From Faecalicatena sp. Marseille-Q4148 (lineage in GTDB: Bacteria > Bacillota > Clostridia > Lachnospirales > Lachnospiraceae): 64,000 bases of DNA. Where the stretch lies: positions 3,050,046 to 3,114,045 of the forward strand of contig CP073692.1 in NCBI GenBank assembly GCA_018228665.1, given 5' to 3'. Below, piece by piece: positions 9,149 through 17,767 of this stretch. The notes beneath the pieces are model-generated. The model made no database searches. It was given only the letters and a program-made list of their open reading frames with translations, and was not told where the DNA came from. How positions within the stretch are numbered: the stretch's first letter is position 1; each line of letters begins with the position of its first letter. The position numbers and the translations under genes are program-made.

Positions 9149-9685
9149 ATGATAGACAGGGCAATTGCGTTTGCGACAAGGGTGCATGAAGGACAAGTTC
9201 GCAAGGGGACGACACGTCCGTACATTGTACATCCGTTGGAAGTAGGCAGGATTGTATCGGTAATGACAGATGACGAGGAGATTATCAGTGCAGCAATTCT
9301 TCACGATACGATTGAAGATTGTGAAGAAGTGACGGAGGAAGTTTTGCGAAAAGAATTCGGAGACCGGGTAACAGAGCTTGTGCTTCAGGAAAGCGAAGAT
9401 AAGTCAAAAACCTGGATGGAGCGTAAAAGCGCCACAATCCGTCAGTTACAATCAGCCACAAGAGAGCATAAAATGATCGCACTGGCAGATAAGCTGTCGA
9501 ATATGCGGGATATTGACAGAGATTATCCGGAGTGCGGCGAGAAGTTGTGGGAGCGGTTTCGGATGAAAGATAAGAAAATCATCGGATGGTATTATAAAGG
9601 AATCCGGGATGTTTTGCGGGAAGAATTCGAAGGACTTCCGGTATATGAAGAATACTGTCATCTTGTTCATAAAAATTTTGAATAG
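9149..9685 (+). CDS. HD-domain (p)ppGpp hydrolase-like protein
   Basis: Soluble protein of 178 residues matching the hydrolase domain of RelA/SpoT and stand-alone alarmone hydrolases. Visible motifs are YIVHPLEVG (metal His), AAILHDTIED (HD and ED pair) and ALADKLSNMRDI (the late conserved Asp and Asn). There is no synthetase or TGS domain, so it resembles a Mesh1-type small alarmone hydrolase. Hydrolysis of another nucleotide is possible. The start at 9149 follows AGGGGATAGAAACG. The terminator at 9732 ends the unit. Confidence 0.82.
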   Translation: MIDRAIAFATRVHEGQVRKGTTRPYIVHPLEVGRIVSVMTDDEEIISAAILHDTIEDCEEVTEEVLRKEFGDRVTELVLQESEDKSKTWMERKSATIRQLQSATREHKMIALADKLSNMRDIDRDYPECGEKLWERFRMKDKKIIGWYYKGIRDVLREEFEGLPVYEEYCHLVHKNFE

Positions 9686-9731
9686 TTTAGAAAATACTGA
9701 CAAGAATCAGTTATAAAGTAAAAAACAAAAG

Positions 9732-9775
9732 AAAGCTGTCATTTCCATGATATAGAATGGAAGGACAGCTTTTTT
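9732..9775 (+). terminator. Intrinsic terminator
   Basis: AAAGCTGTC with TTTCCAT pairs with ATGGAA and GACAGCTTT, followed by TTTTT. It separates the YitT-HD unit from the fructose operon. Confidence 0.85.
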
Positions 9776-9872
9776 GAATGTATGCCTGGCGGCACATGTT
9801 TTCAATTATGGAAAAATGATATTTGCTAAAGCGGATATTGTGATTTTGCACAAAAATCAATTGAAAATATTG

Positions 9873-9960
9873 TGACTGAAAATGACCGAAAGTGATTGAC
9901 TATGACTAAAAACGGGAATATAATTAAATCAATCAAAAACAACTAAAAACAATCAAAAAA
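9873..9960 (+). promoter_or_regulatory. Fructose operon promoter with phased decamer operator repeats
   Basis: TTGACT (9896-9901), a 17-bp spacer and TATAAT (9919-9924) form a near-consensus promoter. Four decamers in exact 10-bp phase precede or overlap it: TGACTGAAAA 9873, TGACCGAAAG 9883, TGATTGACTA 9893 and TGACTAAAAA 9903. Three more phased decamers, AATCAAAAAC 9931, AACTAAAAAC 9941 and AATCAAAAAA 9951, lie downstream before the ribosome site. Helically phased repeats of this kind suit a DeoR-family repressor such as the FruR encoded in the operon. The assignment is inference. Confidence 0.75.
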
Positions 9961-9978
9961 ATCAAAAGGAGGAAAACC

Positions 9979-10887
9979 ATGATCTATACAGTAACATTTA
10001 ATCCATCGCTTGACTACATTGTTACAGTAGATGTGTTGAAAACCGGAGAAGTGAATCGGACGTCTTCCGAGATGATTTTACCGGGAGGAAAAGGGATTAA
10101 CGTTTCTATCGTTTTGAAGCACCTCGGAATGGATAATACAGCGCTTGGATTCATTTCCGGTTTTACCGGAGAAGAAATCAGACGCCGGGTAAAAGAGCAG
10201 GGAGTTGGAGAAGCGTTTATTGAATTGAAAAATGGGTGGTCCAGAATCAATATGAAGATTCGCTCAGAAGAAGAGAGCGAGATCAATGGTCAAGGTCCGG
10301 TGATTGATGAAAATGCAGTCGCTAAGCTCTTTGAGAAATTAGAACACCTTTCAGAAGGAGATGTACTCGTGCTGGCAGGCAGCATTCCCAATACGATGCC
10401 GGATACAATCTACGGTGATATTCTGGCGAAGTTGGAAGGAAAAGGAATTCAAATCGTTGTGGATGCTACGAAAGATCTGCTTGTCAATGTTTTGAAATAT
10501 CATCCATTTCTTATAAAACCGAATCACCATGAATTGGCAGAAATTTTTCAGACTACCTTTCAAAACCGGGAAGAAATCATCCGGCATGCGAAAAAACTTC
10601 AGGAGATGGGGGCGCGGAATGTCTTGATTTCAATGGCAGGAGATGGCGCAGTGCTTGTTTCTGAAACAGGGGAGGTTTATGAGAGCGAAGCGCCGAAAGG
10701 CGTGGTTGTGAATTCTGTAGGAGCCGGAGATTCGATGGTGGCCGGATTTCTTGCGGGATATCTGCAGACCGGTAATTATAAGGAAGCATTTAAGATGGGA
10801 ATTGCCAGCGGCAGCGCCAGCGCCTTTTCAGAAAATCTGGCAACACTGGAAGAAGTAGAAGCATTGAAAAATGCATTGTGCTTTTAA
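9979..10887 (+). CDS. fruK: 1-phosphofructokinase
   Basis: PfkB-family sugar kinase of 302 residues that phosphorylates fructose 1-phosphate to fructose 1,6-bisphosphate. It has the N-terminal TFNPSLDYIV, the GGKGINVS substrate motif near residue 37, LAGSIPN, and the C-terminal catalytic GAGDSMVAG with Asp base. Length and motifs fit FruK. It is first in the fruK-fruA-fruR-ptsH-ptsI operon, directly after a strong AAAGGAGG site, and acts on the product of the FruA transporter. Tagatose-6-phosphate kinase (LacC) is excluded mainly by context. Confidence 0.95.
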   Translation: MIYTVTFNPSLDYIVTVDVLKTGEVNRTSSEMILPGGKGINVSIVLKHLGMDNTALGFISGFTGEEIRRRVKEQGVGEAFIELKNGWSRINMKIRSEEESEINGQGPVIDENAVAKLFEKLEHLSEGDVLVLAGSIPNTMPDTIYGDILAKLEGKGIQIVVDATKDLLVNVLKYHPFLIKPNHHELAEIFQTTFQNREEIIRHAKKLQEMGARNVLISMAGDGAVLVSETGEVYESEAPKGVVVNSVGAGDSMVAGFLAGYLQTGNYKEAFKMGIASGSASAFSENLATLEEVEALKNALCF

Positions 10888-10910
10888 AGTTAGAAAGAAG
10901 GAGGAAACAT

Positions 10911-12824
10911 ATGAGAATTACAGATTTATTATCAGCAGACAGTATTGAATTAAATGGAACTGCTCAAAATAAAACAGATGTTTTAAATCAGATGGTAGAT
11001 CTGATGGAAAAAAGAGGAAATCTGTCGGAGAAAGAGACGTATCGCAGTGCAGTATTTGCAAGAGAGGAAGAAGGAACAACCGGAGTTGGAGAAGGAATTG
11101 CAATTCCGCATGGAAAATCTGCAGCAGTTACGGCACCGGGACTTGCAGCTATGGTTGTGAAAGACGGGGTAGAATACGATGCTTTGGACGGAGAACCTGT
11201 GGATTTAATCTTTCTGATTGCGGCGCCGAATACAAAAGATAATGTGCATCTGGAAGTATTGAGTAAACTTTCTGTTCTTTTGATGAATGAAGTGTTTACG
11301 GCAGCGCTGAAAGCAGCAGCATCGAAAGAAGAATTCCTTCAGATCATTGAAACAGCAGAGAAGGAAAAAGATGCGGAGGAAAAAGAAATCCTGAAATCGG
11401 TGGAAGAGCCAAAGATGACGGCACAGAAAAAAATTGTTGCAGTAACAGCGTGCCCGACAGGAATTGCCCATACGTATATGGCGGCGGAAAGTCTTGAAAA
11501 GACGGCGAAAGAACTGGGGTATCAGATTAAAGTGGAAACAAGAGGTTCCGGCGGCGCTAAAAATGTGCTTACGGAAAAGGAAATTCAGGAGGCAGACGGT
11601 GTCATTGTTGCAGCAGATACAAAGGTTCCGATGGAACGTTTCCACGGAAAGCGCGTGATCGAATGCCAGGTTTCAGCGGGAATCAGTAAGCCGGAAGAAT
11701 TGCTCCGGAAAATTGTTGCCGGAGATGCACCGATTTATCAAAGCAAGGGAGAGAAGCAGAAAGATATGCCAGTGGAAAAAGAAAGCACCGGACATCAAAT
11801 CTATAAGCATTTAATGAATGGCGTTTCCCATATGCTTCCATTTGTAGTAGGCGGCGGTATTCTGATCGCAATTGCATTTTTGATTGATGGATTCAGTGTA
11901 GACATTGCGGCACTGGAAGATAAATCATTATTTGGAACAATCACACCGACAGCAGCATTCTTTAAACAGATCGGCGGACTTGCTTTTGGATTCATGCTTC
12001 CGATTTTGGCAGGTTTCATTGCCGAGAGTATTGCAGACAGACCGGGACTTGCAATTGGTTTTGTGGGTGGAGCTATTGCGGCAAACGGAAAATCAGGATT
12101 TCTTGGCGCACTTGCAGCCGGATTTATCGCGGGATATCTTGTACAGTTATTAAAGAAAGTATTTTCAAAGCTTCCTGACAGTCTGGAAGGTTTGAAGCCG
12201 GTACTTTTGTATCCACTTTGCGGAACACTGTTTATCGGTTTGATTATGACATTTATTATCGAGCCGGTTGTAGGAATTGTGAATATCGCTTTAACAAATG
12301 GATTGTCAGCTATGAGCGGTACAAGTGTTGTTCTGCTTGGCTTCATTCTGGCAGGTATGATGGCAGTCGATATGGGAGGTCCATTTAATAAAGCGGCATA
12401 TGTATTTGGAACAGCATCGATTGCATCAGGTAACTATAACATTATGGCAGCAGTTATGATCGGAGGTATGGTTCCGCCGTGTGCGATCGCACTTGCTACA
12501 TTATTATTCAAAAATAAATTTACGGTTGAAGAAAGAAAATCAGGTCCGACGAACTTTATTATGGGACTTTCCTTTATTACAGAAGGCGCGATTCCATTTG
12601 CAGCATCTGATCCGCTTCATGTCCTTCCGGCTTGTGTTGTCGGTTCAGGAGTGGCAGGAGCATTGTCCATGTTGTTTGGATGTACATTGATGGCGCCTCA
12701 TGGTGGAATCTTCGTATTCCCGGTTGTGGGAAATGCACTAATGTATTTGGCTGCCCTTGCAGTTGGAACGGTAATTGGTGCAGTTCTTCTTGGTCTTTTG
12801 AAAAAAGAAGTAAAAATGAATTAA
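10911..12824 (+). CDS. fruA: PTS fructose transporter subunit IIABC
   Basis: Fused phosphotransferase transporter of 637 residues. Domain IIA (about 1-150) has the phospho-His in IPHGKS (His67). Domain IIB (about 172-270) has phospho-Cys181 in TACPTGIAHTYMA. Domain IIC (about 305-637) is a multi-helix fructose channel. It imports fructose as fructose 1-phosphate, which FruK then uses. ATG 10911 follows AAGGAGGAAACAT; a longer frame from 10878 overlaps fruK and lacks family support. The phosphate would come from the HPr and EI encoded in the same operon. Confidence 0.96.
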   Translation: MRITDLLSADSIELNGTAQNKTDVLNQMVDLMEKRGNLSEKETYRSAVFAREEEGTTGVGEGIAIPHGKSAAVTAPGLAAMVVKDGVEYDALDGEPVDLIFLIAAPNTKDNVHLEVLSKLSVLLMNEVFTAALKAAASKEEFLQIIETAEKEKDAEEKEILKSVEEPKMTAQKKIVAVTACPTGIAHTYMAAESLEKTAKELGYQIKVETRGSGGAKNVLTEKEIQEADGVIVAADTKVPMERFHGKRVIECQVSAGISKPEELLRKIVAGDAPIYQSKGEKQKDMPVEKESTGHQIYKHLMNGVSHMLPFVVGGGILIAIAFLIDGFSVDIAALEDKSLFGTITPTAAFFKQIGGLAFGFMLPILAGFIAESIADRPGLAIGFVGGAIAANGKSGFLGALAAGFIAGYLVQLLKKVFSKLPDSLEGLKPVLLYPLCGTLFIGLIMTFIIEPVVGIVNIALTNGLSAMSGTSVVLLGFILAGMMAVDMGGPFNKAAYVFGTASIASGNYNIMAAVMIGGMVPPCAIALATLLFKNKFTVEERKSGPTNFIMGLSFITEGAIPFAASDPLHVLPACVVGSGVAGALSMLFGCTLMAPHGGIFVFPVVGNALMYLAALAVGTVIGAVLLGLLKKEVKMN

Positions 12825-12914
12825 ATTGTTTTGACAGAAACACATTTTGCAGGCATAATAGAGATATGCAGTAAAATCCTGTCGGAATACATCAGACGGA
12901 GCAAGGAGGAAATT

Positions 12915-13658
12915 ATGCTTGCAGAAGAACGTATGGAAGAAATAGTACGGCTGGTGCGGGAATATGGCAGTATGACTGTTCAGAAATTAATGGAGTATAC
13001 AGGGGCATCGGAATCTACTCTGAGAAGGGATCTCAATGCCCTTGATAAGCGTGGGATGCTTACAAAAGTTCATGGAGGAGCCATTGCGCTTGAAATGAAT
13101 GCAGTTGTGAAAGATTCTGACGTAATACTTCGGGAGGAACTTCACAGAGAAGAGAAAATAGAAGTGGCCAGATATGCGGCGTCACTGATCCAACCGAATG
13201 ATTTTGTATATCTTGATGCAGGAACGACAACAGGCTATCTAATTGACTTCCTGAAAGAAAAACGGGCAGTCTTCATGACAAATGGTGTGATGCATGCGAG
13301 AAAGCTCGTTCAGAAAGGATATACAGTATATCTTCCGGGCGGCGAGTTTAAGGCAGTTACGGAAGCTTTGATCGGAGAGATGGCGATACAGAATCTGCAG
13401 AAATATCATTTTACAAAAGGATTCTGGGGAACCAATGGGATTGATTCCCGCCATGGATTTACAACTCCGGACGCGCGGGAAGCGCAGATCAAGCAATGCT
13501 CTATGGAACAGACAGAAAAACGCTATGTTTTAAGCGACAGCAGTAAGATTGGGAAGGTATCCTGTGTCACTTTCGGGGCATTTGAAGATGCCGGGATGAT
13601 CGTTGCCGGAGACGTACCGCAGGAATACAAAAAATATAAACATATGATTCATGTGTAG
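12915..13658 (+). CDS. fruR: DeoR-family fructose operon repressor
   Basis: DeoR-type regulator of 247 residues. It has an N-terminal winged helix-turn-helix (ERMEEIVRLVREYGSMTVQKL... SESTLRRDLNALDKRGML) and a sugar-phosphate binding DeoR C domain with DAGTTTGYL and FMTNGVMHA. Fructose 1-phosphate is the usual inducer in the family. The start at 12915 has AAGGAGG upstream; a longer frame from 12831 has no supporting site. It lies between fruA and ptsH in the operon, so it probably autoregulates through the phased repeats near 9873-9960. Confidence 0.9.
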   Translation: MLAEERMEEIVRLVREYGSMTVQKLMEYTGASESTLRRDLNALDKRGMLTKVHGGAIALEMNAVVKDSDVILREELHREEKIEVARYAASLIQPNDFVYLDAGTTTGYLIDFLKEKRAVFMTNGVMHARKLVQKGYTVYLPGGEFKAVTEALIGEMAIQNLQKYHFTKGFWGTNGIDSRHGFTTPDAREAQIKQCSMEQTEKRYVLSDSSKIGKVSCVTFGAFEDAGMIVAGDVPQEYKKYKHMIHV

Positions 13659-13670
13659 GAGGAAAAAAGG

Positions 13671-13928
13671 ATGGTATCATTTAAATTTACAGTAAAAGAC
13701 GACGAAGGAATTCATGCTAGACCGGCAGGAATGCTTGTGAAACATGTAGGATCTCTTTCAAGCGCAGTAGAGATTGAATTTAATGGAAAGAAAGTTTCCG
13801 CTAAGAAGCTTCTTGCAGTTATGGGACTTGGTGTAAAATGCGGAAATGAAATCGAAGTAGTTGTAACAGGTGATAATGAAGCAGCAGATGCCGACAGCGT
13901 AAAGACATTTTTAGAAGAAAACTTATAA
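13671..13928 (+). CDS. ptsH: Phosphocarrier protein HPr without regulatory Ser46
   Basis: HPr of 85 residues with the catalytic His15 in GIHARPAG. The segment aligning with the HPr-kinase site of Bacillus (NLKS46IMGVMSLG) reads SAKKLLAVMGLG here, placing Lys at position 46. It can therefore transfer phosphate from EI to IIA but should not be a substrate for Ser46 phosphorylation, the signal read by CcpA. It sits 12 bp after fruR and just before ptsI. Either it is a fructose-dedicated HPr or this lineage handles catabolite control differently. Confidence 0.93.
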   Translation: MVSFKFTVKDDEGIHARPAGMLVKHVGSLSSAVEIEFNGKKVSAKKLLAVMGLGVKCGNEIEVVVTGDNEAADADSVKTFLEENL

Positions 13929-13955
13929 AAAATGGCGGTGAAAGGCGGTTGCGTA

Positions 13956-15569
13956 ATGAATAGATTGGAAGGAAAAACAGTATTTTCCGGTATTGCGATC
14001 GGAAAGATATCAATACTGCTGAAGGCAGACCAGAGCGTAAAAAGATATCATGTGGAAGAGATAGAGGCTGAGATCCGGAGAGTGGAGGAAGCTAAGCAGA
14101 CAGCGACAGAAGAATTACAAAAGCTGTATGAGAAAGCGCTTCAGGAAGTGGGAGAATCCGGTGCGGCAATCTTTGAAGTGCATCAGATGATGCTTGATGA
14201 TGAAGACTATCTGGATTCAATCCACAATATTATTGAGACGCAGCAGGTAAATGCAGAATATGCCGTTGCATCTACAGGCGATAACTTTTCAGCAATGTTT
14301 GCAGCAATGGATGATGACTATATGCAGGCGCGTGCGGCAGACATCAAAGATATTTCAGAACGTCTGGTCCGGGTACTGGCAGGACACGGTGAGGATTTGA
14401 TGGATGCAGACGAGCCGGTAATTGTTGTGGCAGAGGATCTGGCTCCAAGCGAAACTGTTCAGATGGATAAGAGCAAGGTGCTGGCATTTGTGACAAGATT
14501 TGGTTCTTCCAATTCCCATACAGCAATTCTTGCGAGAACAATGAATATTCCAGCGCTGATCAATGTGGATTATGATGTGCAGATGAATGGTGCCCTTGGA
14601 ATTGTAGATGGAAAGAATGGGGTACTCATTGTTGATCCTGATGAAGAAACATTAGAGAAATACCGTACAATTCAGGCAGAAGAAGCAGAGAAGAAGGCGA
14701 TGCTGAAAGAGCTGAAAGGGAAGGAAACTGCTACAAAGAGCGGAAGAAAGATCAATCTTTATGCGAATATCGGAAGCCTTTCTGATGTGGCAAGTGTACT
14801 TCAGAATGATGCCGGAGGTATTGGATTGTTCCGCAGTGAGTTTATCTATCTGGAGAAGGATCAGTATCCGACAGAAGAAGAGCAGTTCCAAATCTATAAA
14901 ACAGTTGCACAGAATATGGCAGGTAAGAAAGTAATTATCCGTACATTGGATATCGGTGCAGACAAGCAGGTAGATTACTTTAATATGGATCACGAAGAGA
15001 ATCCGGCAATGGGATATCGTGCGATCCGGATCTGTCTTGACCGTCCGGAGATTTTCAAGACACAGCTGCGGGCGCTGTTCCGTGCAAGCGCTTATGGAAC
15101 GATTGCAATTATGTATCCAATGATTATTTCTGTTAATGAAGTGCATCAGATTAAAGCAATTGTAGAAGAAGTGAAGCAGGAGCTGACACAGGAAAATATC
15201 CCATTTGGCGAAGTTGAGCAGGGAATTATGATTGAAACACCGGCGGCTGTTATGATCAGTGATCTTCTTGCAAAAGAAGTTGATTTCTTCAGTATCGGTA
15301 CGAATGACTTGACACAGTATACGCTTGCGATTGACCGTCAGAATGCTAAACTTGACAATATCTATGATGCGCACCATGAGGCAGTGCTCCGCATGATCCG
15401 CATGGTTGTGGAAAATGCGCATAAAGAAGGAATCTGGGCAGGAATCTGTGGAGAACTTGGCGCAGATATGTCGTTAACAGAGACTTTTGTTGAGATGGGA
15501 GTAGATGAACTTTCTGTTTCTCCTACTTTTGTACTTCCAATCCGTAAAATTATCCGGGAGATGGAATAA
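13956..15569 (+). CDS. ptsI: PTS enzyme I, phosphoenolpyruvate-protein phosphotransferase
   Basis: Enzyme I of 537 residues, which takes phosphate from PEP and passes it to HPr. The phospho-His is His188 in SSNSHTAILAR. The PEP site includes GGIGLFRSEFIYL and the C-terminal SIGTNDLTQYTLAIDR. The active-site Cys segment is GICGELGAD. It is slightly shorter than Bacillus EI at both ends but complete. I chose ATG 13956 (MNRLEGK), behind AAAGGCGG, over an in-frame ATG at 13932 that is 3 bp from the ptsH stop. It is the last gene of the fructose operon, followed by a terminator at 15610. Confidence 0.95.
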   Translation: MNRLEGKTVFSGIAIGKISILLKADQSVKRYHVEEIEAEIRRVEEAKQTATEELQKLYEKALQEVGESGAAIFEVHQMMLDDEDYLDSIHNIIETQQVNAEYAVASTGDNFSAMFAAMDDDYMQARAADIKDISERLVRVLAGHGEDLMDADEPVIVVAEDLAPSETVQMDKSKVLAFVTRFGSSNSHTAILARTMNIPALINVDYDVQMNGALGIVDGKNGVLIVDPDEETLEKYRTIQAEEAEKKAMLKELKGKETATKSGRKINLYANIGSLSDVASVLQNDAGGIGLFRSEFIYLEKDQYPTEEEQFQIYKTVAQNMAGKKVIIRTLDIGADKQVDYFNMDHEENPAMGYRAIRICLDRPEIFKTQLRALFRASAYGTIAIMYPMIISVNEVHQIKAIVEEVKQELTQENIPFGEVEQGIMIETPAAVMISDLLAKEVDFFSIGTNDLTQYTLAIDRQNAKLDNIYDAHHEAVLRMIRMVVENAHKEGIWAGICGELGADMSLTETFVEMGVDELSVSPTFVLPIRKIIREME

Positions 15570-15609
15570 GAATAGCGGACTGCAGTGAAAAGATTTGTTA
15601 CATGAGAAT

Positions 15610-15653
15610 TTAGAATCCGACAGAGAATGAAAGAGCTCTGCCGGATTCTTTTG
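15610..15653 (+). terminator. Intrinsic terminator after ptsI
   Basis: GAATCCG and CAGAG pair with CTCTG and CGGATTC, followed by TTTTG. It ends the fructose operon. Confidence 0.82.
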
Positions 15654-15760
15654 TTTCCGAATGAAATATTTTTATGATTTCCAGAGTGAAATATAGTAAG
15701 GAATATGTTATGCTTAGTATAGTGTGTTAGACGAATATACAGAAGGAAAGGTGGATTGTT

Positions 15761-17767
15761 ATGAACTATCCTGCGTGTGAGAAGAAGGATTTTCAGACAG
15801 AATATTTTGGACACAAGGTAGAAGATCCGTATCGTTGGCTGACAGATAACCATGATCCGGAAGTGCTGGCCTGGGTAAAAGCAGAAAATGCCTGTACCGA
15901 TGAATGGTTTGAGAAAGAAAAGCTGGAAGCAAAGATTCAGGCTTTGAAAAAGGGAAAACGACGTCCGCTGTACAGTGCAATTTCTAAGTGGAGAGATGGA
16001 TTTCTTGCTGCAAAGCGGGAAGATGGATATCCTGTTGTAGTGAAGTTAAGTCAGGATATGCAGGCAGAAGAAATCATTGCAGAGAGAGGAACACTTCCGG
16101 AATATACACCATATTCAGCGACGGCATGTCCGAAAGAGCAGAAGTATTTGGCGCTTTATGGGTTAAAAGATGAAGCTGCCAGACCGTCAGTGTTGATCAT
16201 TGACTGTGAGAAGCGAGAGATTGTTGAAACGATCAAGGGAACATTTAATTATGCGTGGTCTGCATCCGATTTGGTACTCTACTATTCTGAAACGGTTTCT
16301 GATGCAAAGACACAGGAAAGTTATTCCAGAATGTGCGCTTATCATGCAGATACAGGAGTAACCGAATGTGTATTTGAAGACAGGGAATATTCTGTACTTG
16401 GCGATGTGCATGTGGCATCAGATGAACATACAATTTTGTTTGAATACTGGAGTGATTACTCCCATTCCAGATATTTCAGTTATGATGAAATGACAAAAGA
16501 AGTGAGGAGTATTAATGGAGATCATGCGGCAGAAATGCGCTATATTGATACAAAAGCAGGAGAACACTACTTTATTATGAAGGAAGATGCTCCTTTTGGA
16601 AAACTGATCGCCATTGCACAGGGAAAGTCTTTACAAGATGCCAGAGTATTGAGAGAAGAAGGAGAAGAAGTTCTGGATTCAGGATTTATGCTTGAGGACA
16701 GCGTGTATCTGATGAGCCTGAAAGCGGCGTGTGCGAGACTTATCTGTCTGCAGGAAGAAGAGCAGGCTGTACAGGAAAGAGAAGTAAAACTTCCGGAAGA
16801 AATCGGAACATTAACGGTGTGTGGAAGCGCCGGTGGAAAGAAATATTTTCAATACCAGTCTTTTGTTATGCCTCCTGTATTGTTAGAATTTGACGGAAAG
16901 ACGATGAAGACTGTTCTGAAGAGTTCAGATGTGTCTCATCCGGACGTGATTACAGAGCAGCGCTATGCAAAATCAGTCAAAGACGGAAGAGAGATTCCTT
17001 ACTTTGTCGTGAGAAGAAAAGATTTAAAACCAGAGGAGTGTAAAGCTGTCTGGATGTATGCTTATGGTGGGTATAATTTCTCGGAAGTGCCGGCTTATGA
17101 AATGCCTTGTACCGGTCTTAGAGTGGCAGAATGGGCAGAGGATAAGGGAATTTATATCCTGGCATCGATTCGGGGAGGAAATGAATTCGGAAGCCAATGG
17201 CACGAAGAAGGCATGGGACTTTTAAAGAAAAACTGTTATTATGATATGATCGGAATTGCAGAACAGATGATTGAAGAGGGATGGACGAGAAAGGGAGAAG
17301 TGATTGTTACCGGTGCGTCCAATGGCGGGTTAATGGTATCAGCGCTTGTAACGATGCGTCCGGATCTGTTCGGATGTGTGATCGGTTCTGTTCCGCACAC
17401 GGACATGCTTCAATTTGCAGAAGATGACAGAGGGCCGATGTACATTACGGAATACGGAAATCCGCGGGAAAGTGAAGAAATGTTTAAATATCTGTTGAGT
17501 TATTCTCCGTATCATAATGTAAAACAGATTGCATATCCGTGGATTTATCTTCAGACAGGAGAATGCGATAATAATGTACCGCCGTATCACGGAAAGAAAT
17601 TTGCAGCGCGCCTTCAGGAATTGAATCAGAGCGATGCACCAATTCTGCTGAGAGTTCTAAAGGATGGAAGTCATGACAGAGGAGCCGGCGAGGTATTCTG
17701 GAGAACAACGGCAGAGATGCAGCTTTTTGTAGATGAATATATTGCATACAGGGAGAACGAAAGATGA
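15761..17767 (+). CDS. Prolyl oligopeptidase family serine peptidase
   Basis: Cytosolic S9A-type peptidase of 668 residues that cleaves short peptides after Pro. An N-terminal segment (YPACEKKDF... DPYRWL) and a beta-propeller precede the alpha/beta hydrolase domain from about 400. The catalytic triad is Ser520 in GASNGGLMV, Asp603 in GECDNNVPP and His638 in DGSHDRG. There is no signal peptide. It overlaps the following asparaginase gene by 4 bp (ATGA), so the two are coupled and may serve peptide and amino-acid catabolism. Confidence 0.93.
   Translation: MNYPACEKKDFQTEYFGHKVEDPYRWLTDNHDPEVLAWVKAENACTDEWFEKEKLEAKIQALKKGKRRPLYSAISKWRDGFLAAKREDGYPVVVKLSQDMQAEEIIAERGTLPEYTPYSATACPKEQKYLALYGLKDEAARPSVLIIDCEKREIVETIKGTFNYAWSASDLVLYYSETVSDAKTQESYSRMCAYHADTGVTECVFEDREYSVLGDVHVASDEHTILFEYWSDYSHSRYFSYDEMTKEVRSINGDHAAEMRYIDTKAGEHYFIMKEDAPFGKLIAIAQGKSLQDARVLREEGEEVLDSGFMLEDSVYLMSLKAACARLICLQEEEQAVQEREVKLPEEIGTLTVCGSAGGKKYFQYQSFVMPPVLLEFDGKTMKTVLKSSDVSHPDVITEQRYAKSVKDGREIPYFVVRRKDLKPEECKAVWMYAYGGYNFSEVPAYEMPCTGLRVAEWAEDKGIYILASIRGGNEFGSQWHEEGMGLLKKNCYYDMIGIAEQMIEEGWTRKGEVIVTGASNGGLMVSALVTMRPDLFGCVIGSVPHTDMLQFAEDDRGPMYITEYGNPRESEEMFKYLLSYSPYHNVKQIAYPWIYLQTGECDNNVPPYHGKKFAARLQELNQSDAPILLRVLKDGSHDRGAGEVFWRTTAEMQLFVDEYIAYRENER

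Noticed and set aside
11801..12346. Minus-strand frame of 181 codons inside fruA
   Set aside because: Antisense shadow of the IIC domain with Pro/Asn/Ser-rich composition and no family match.
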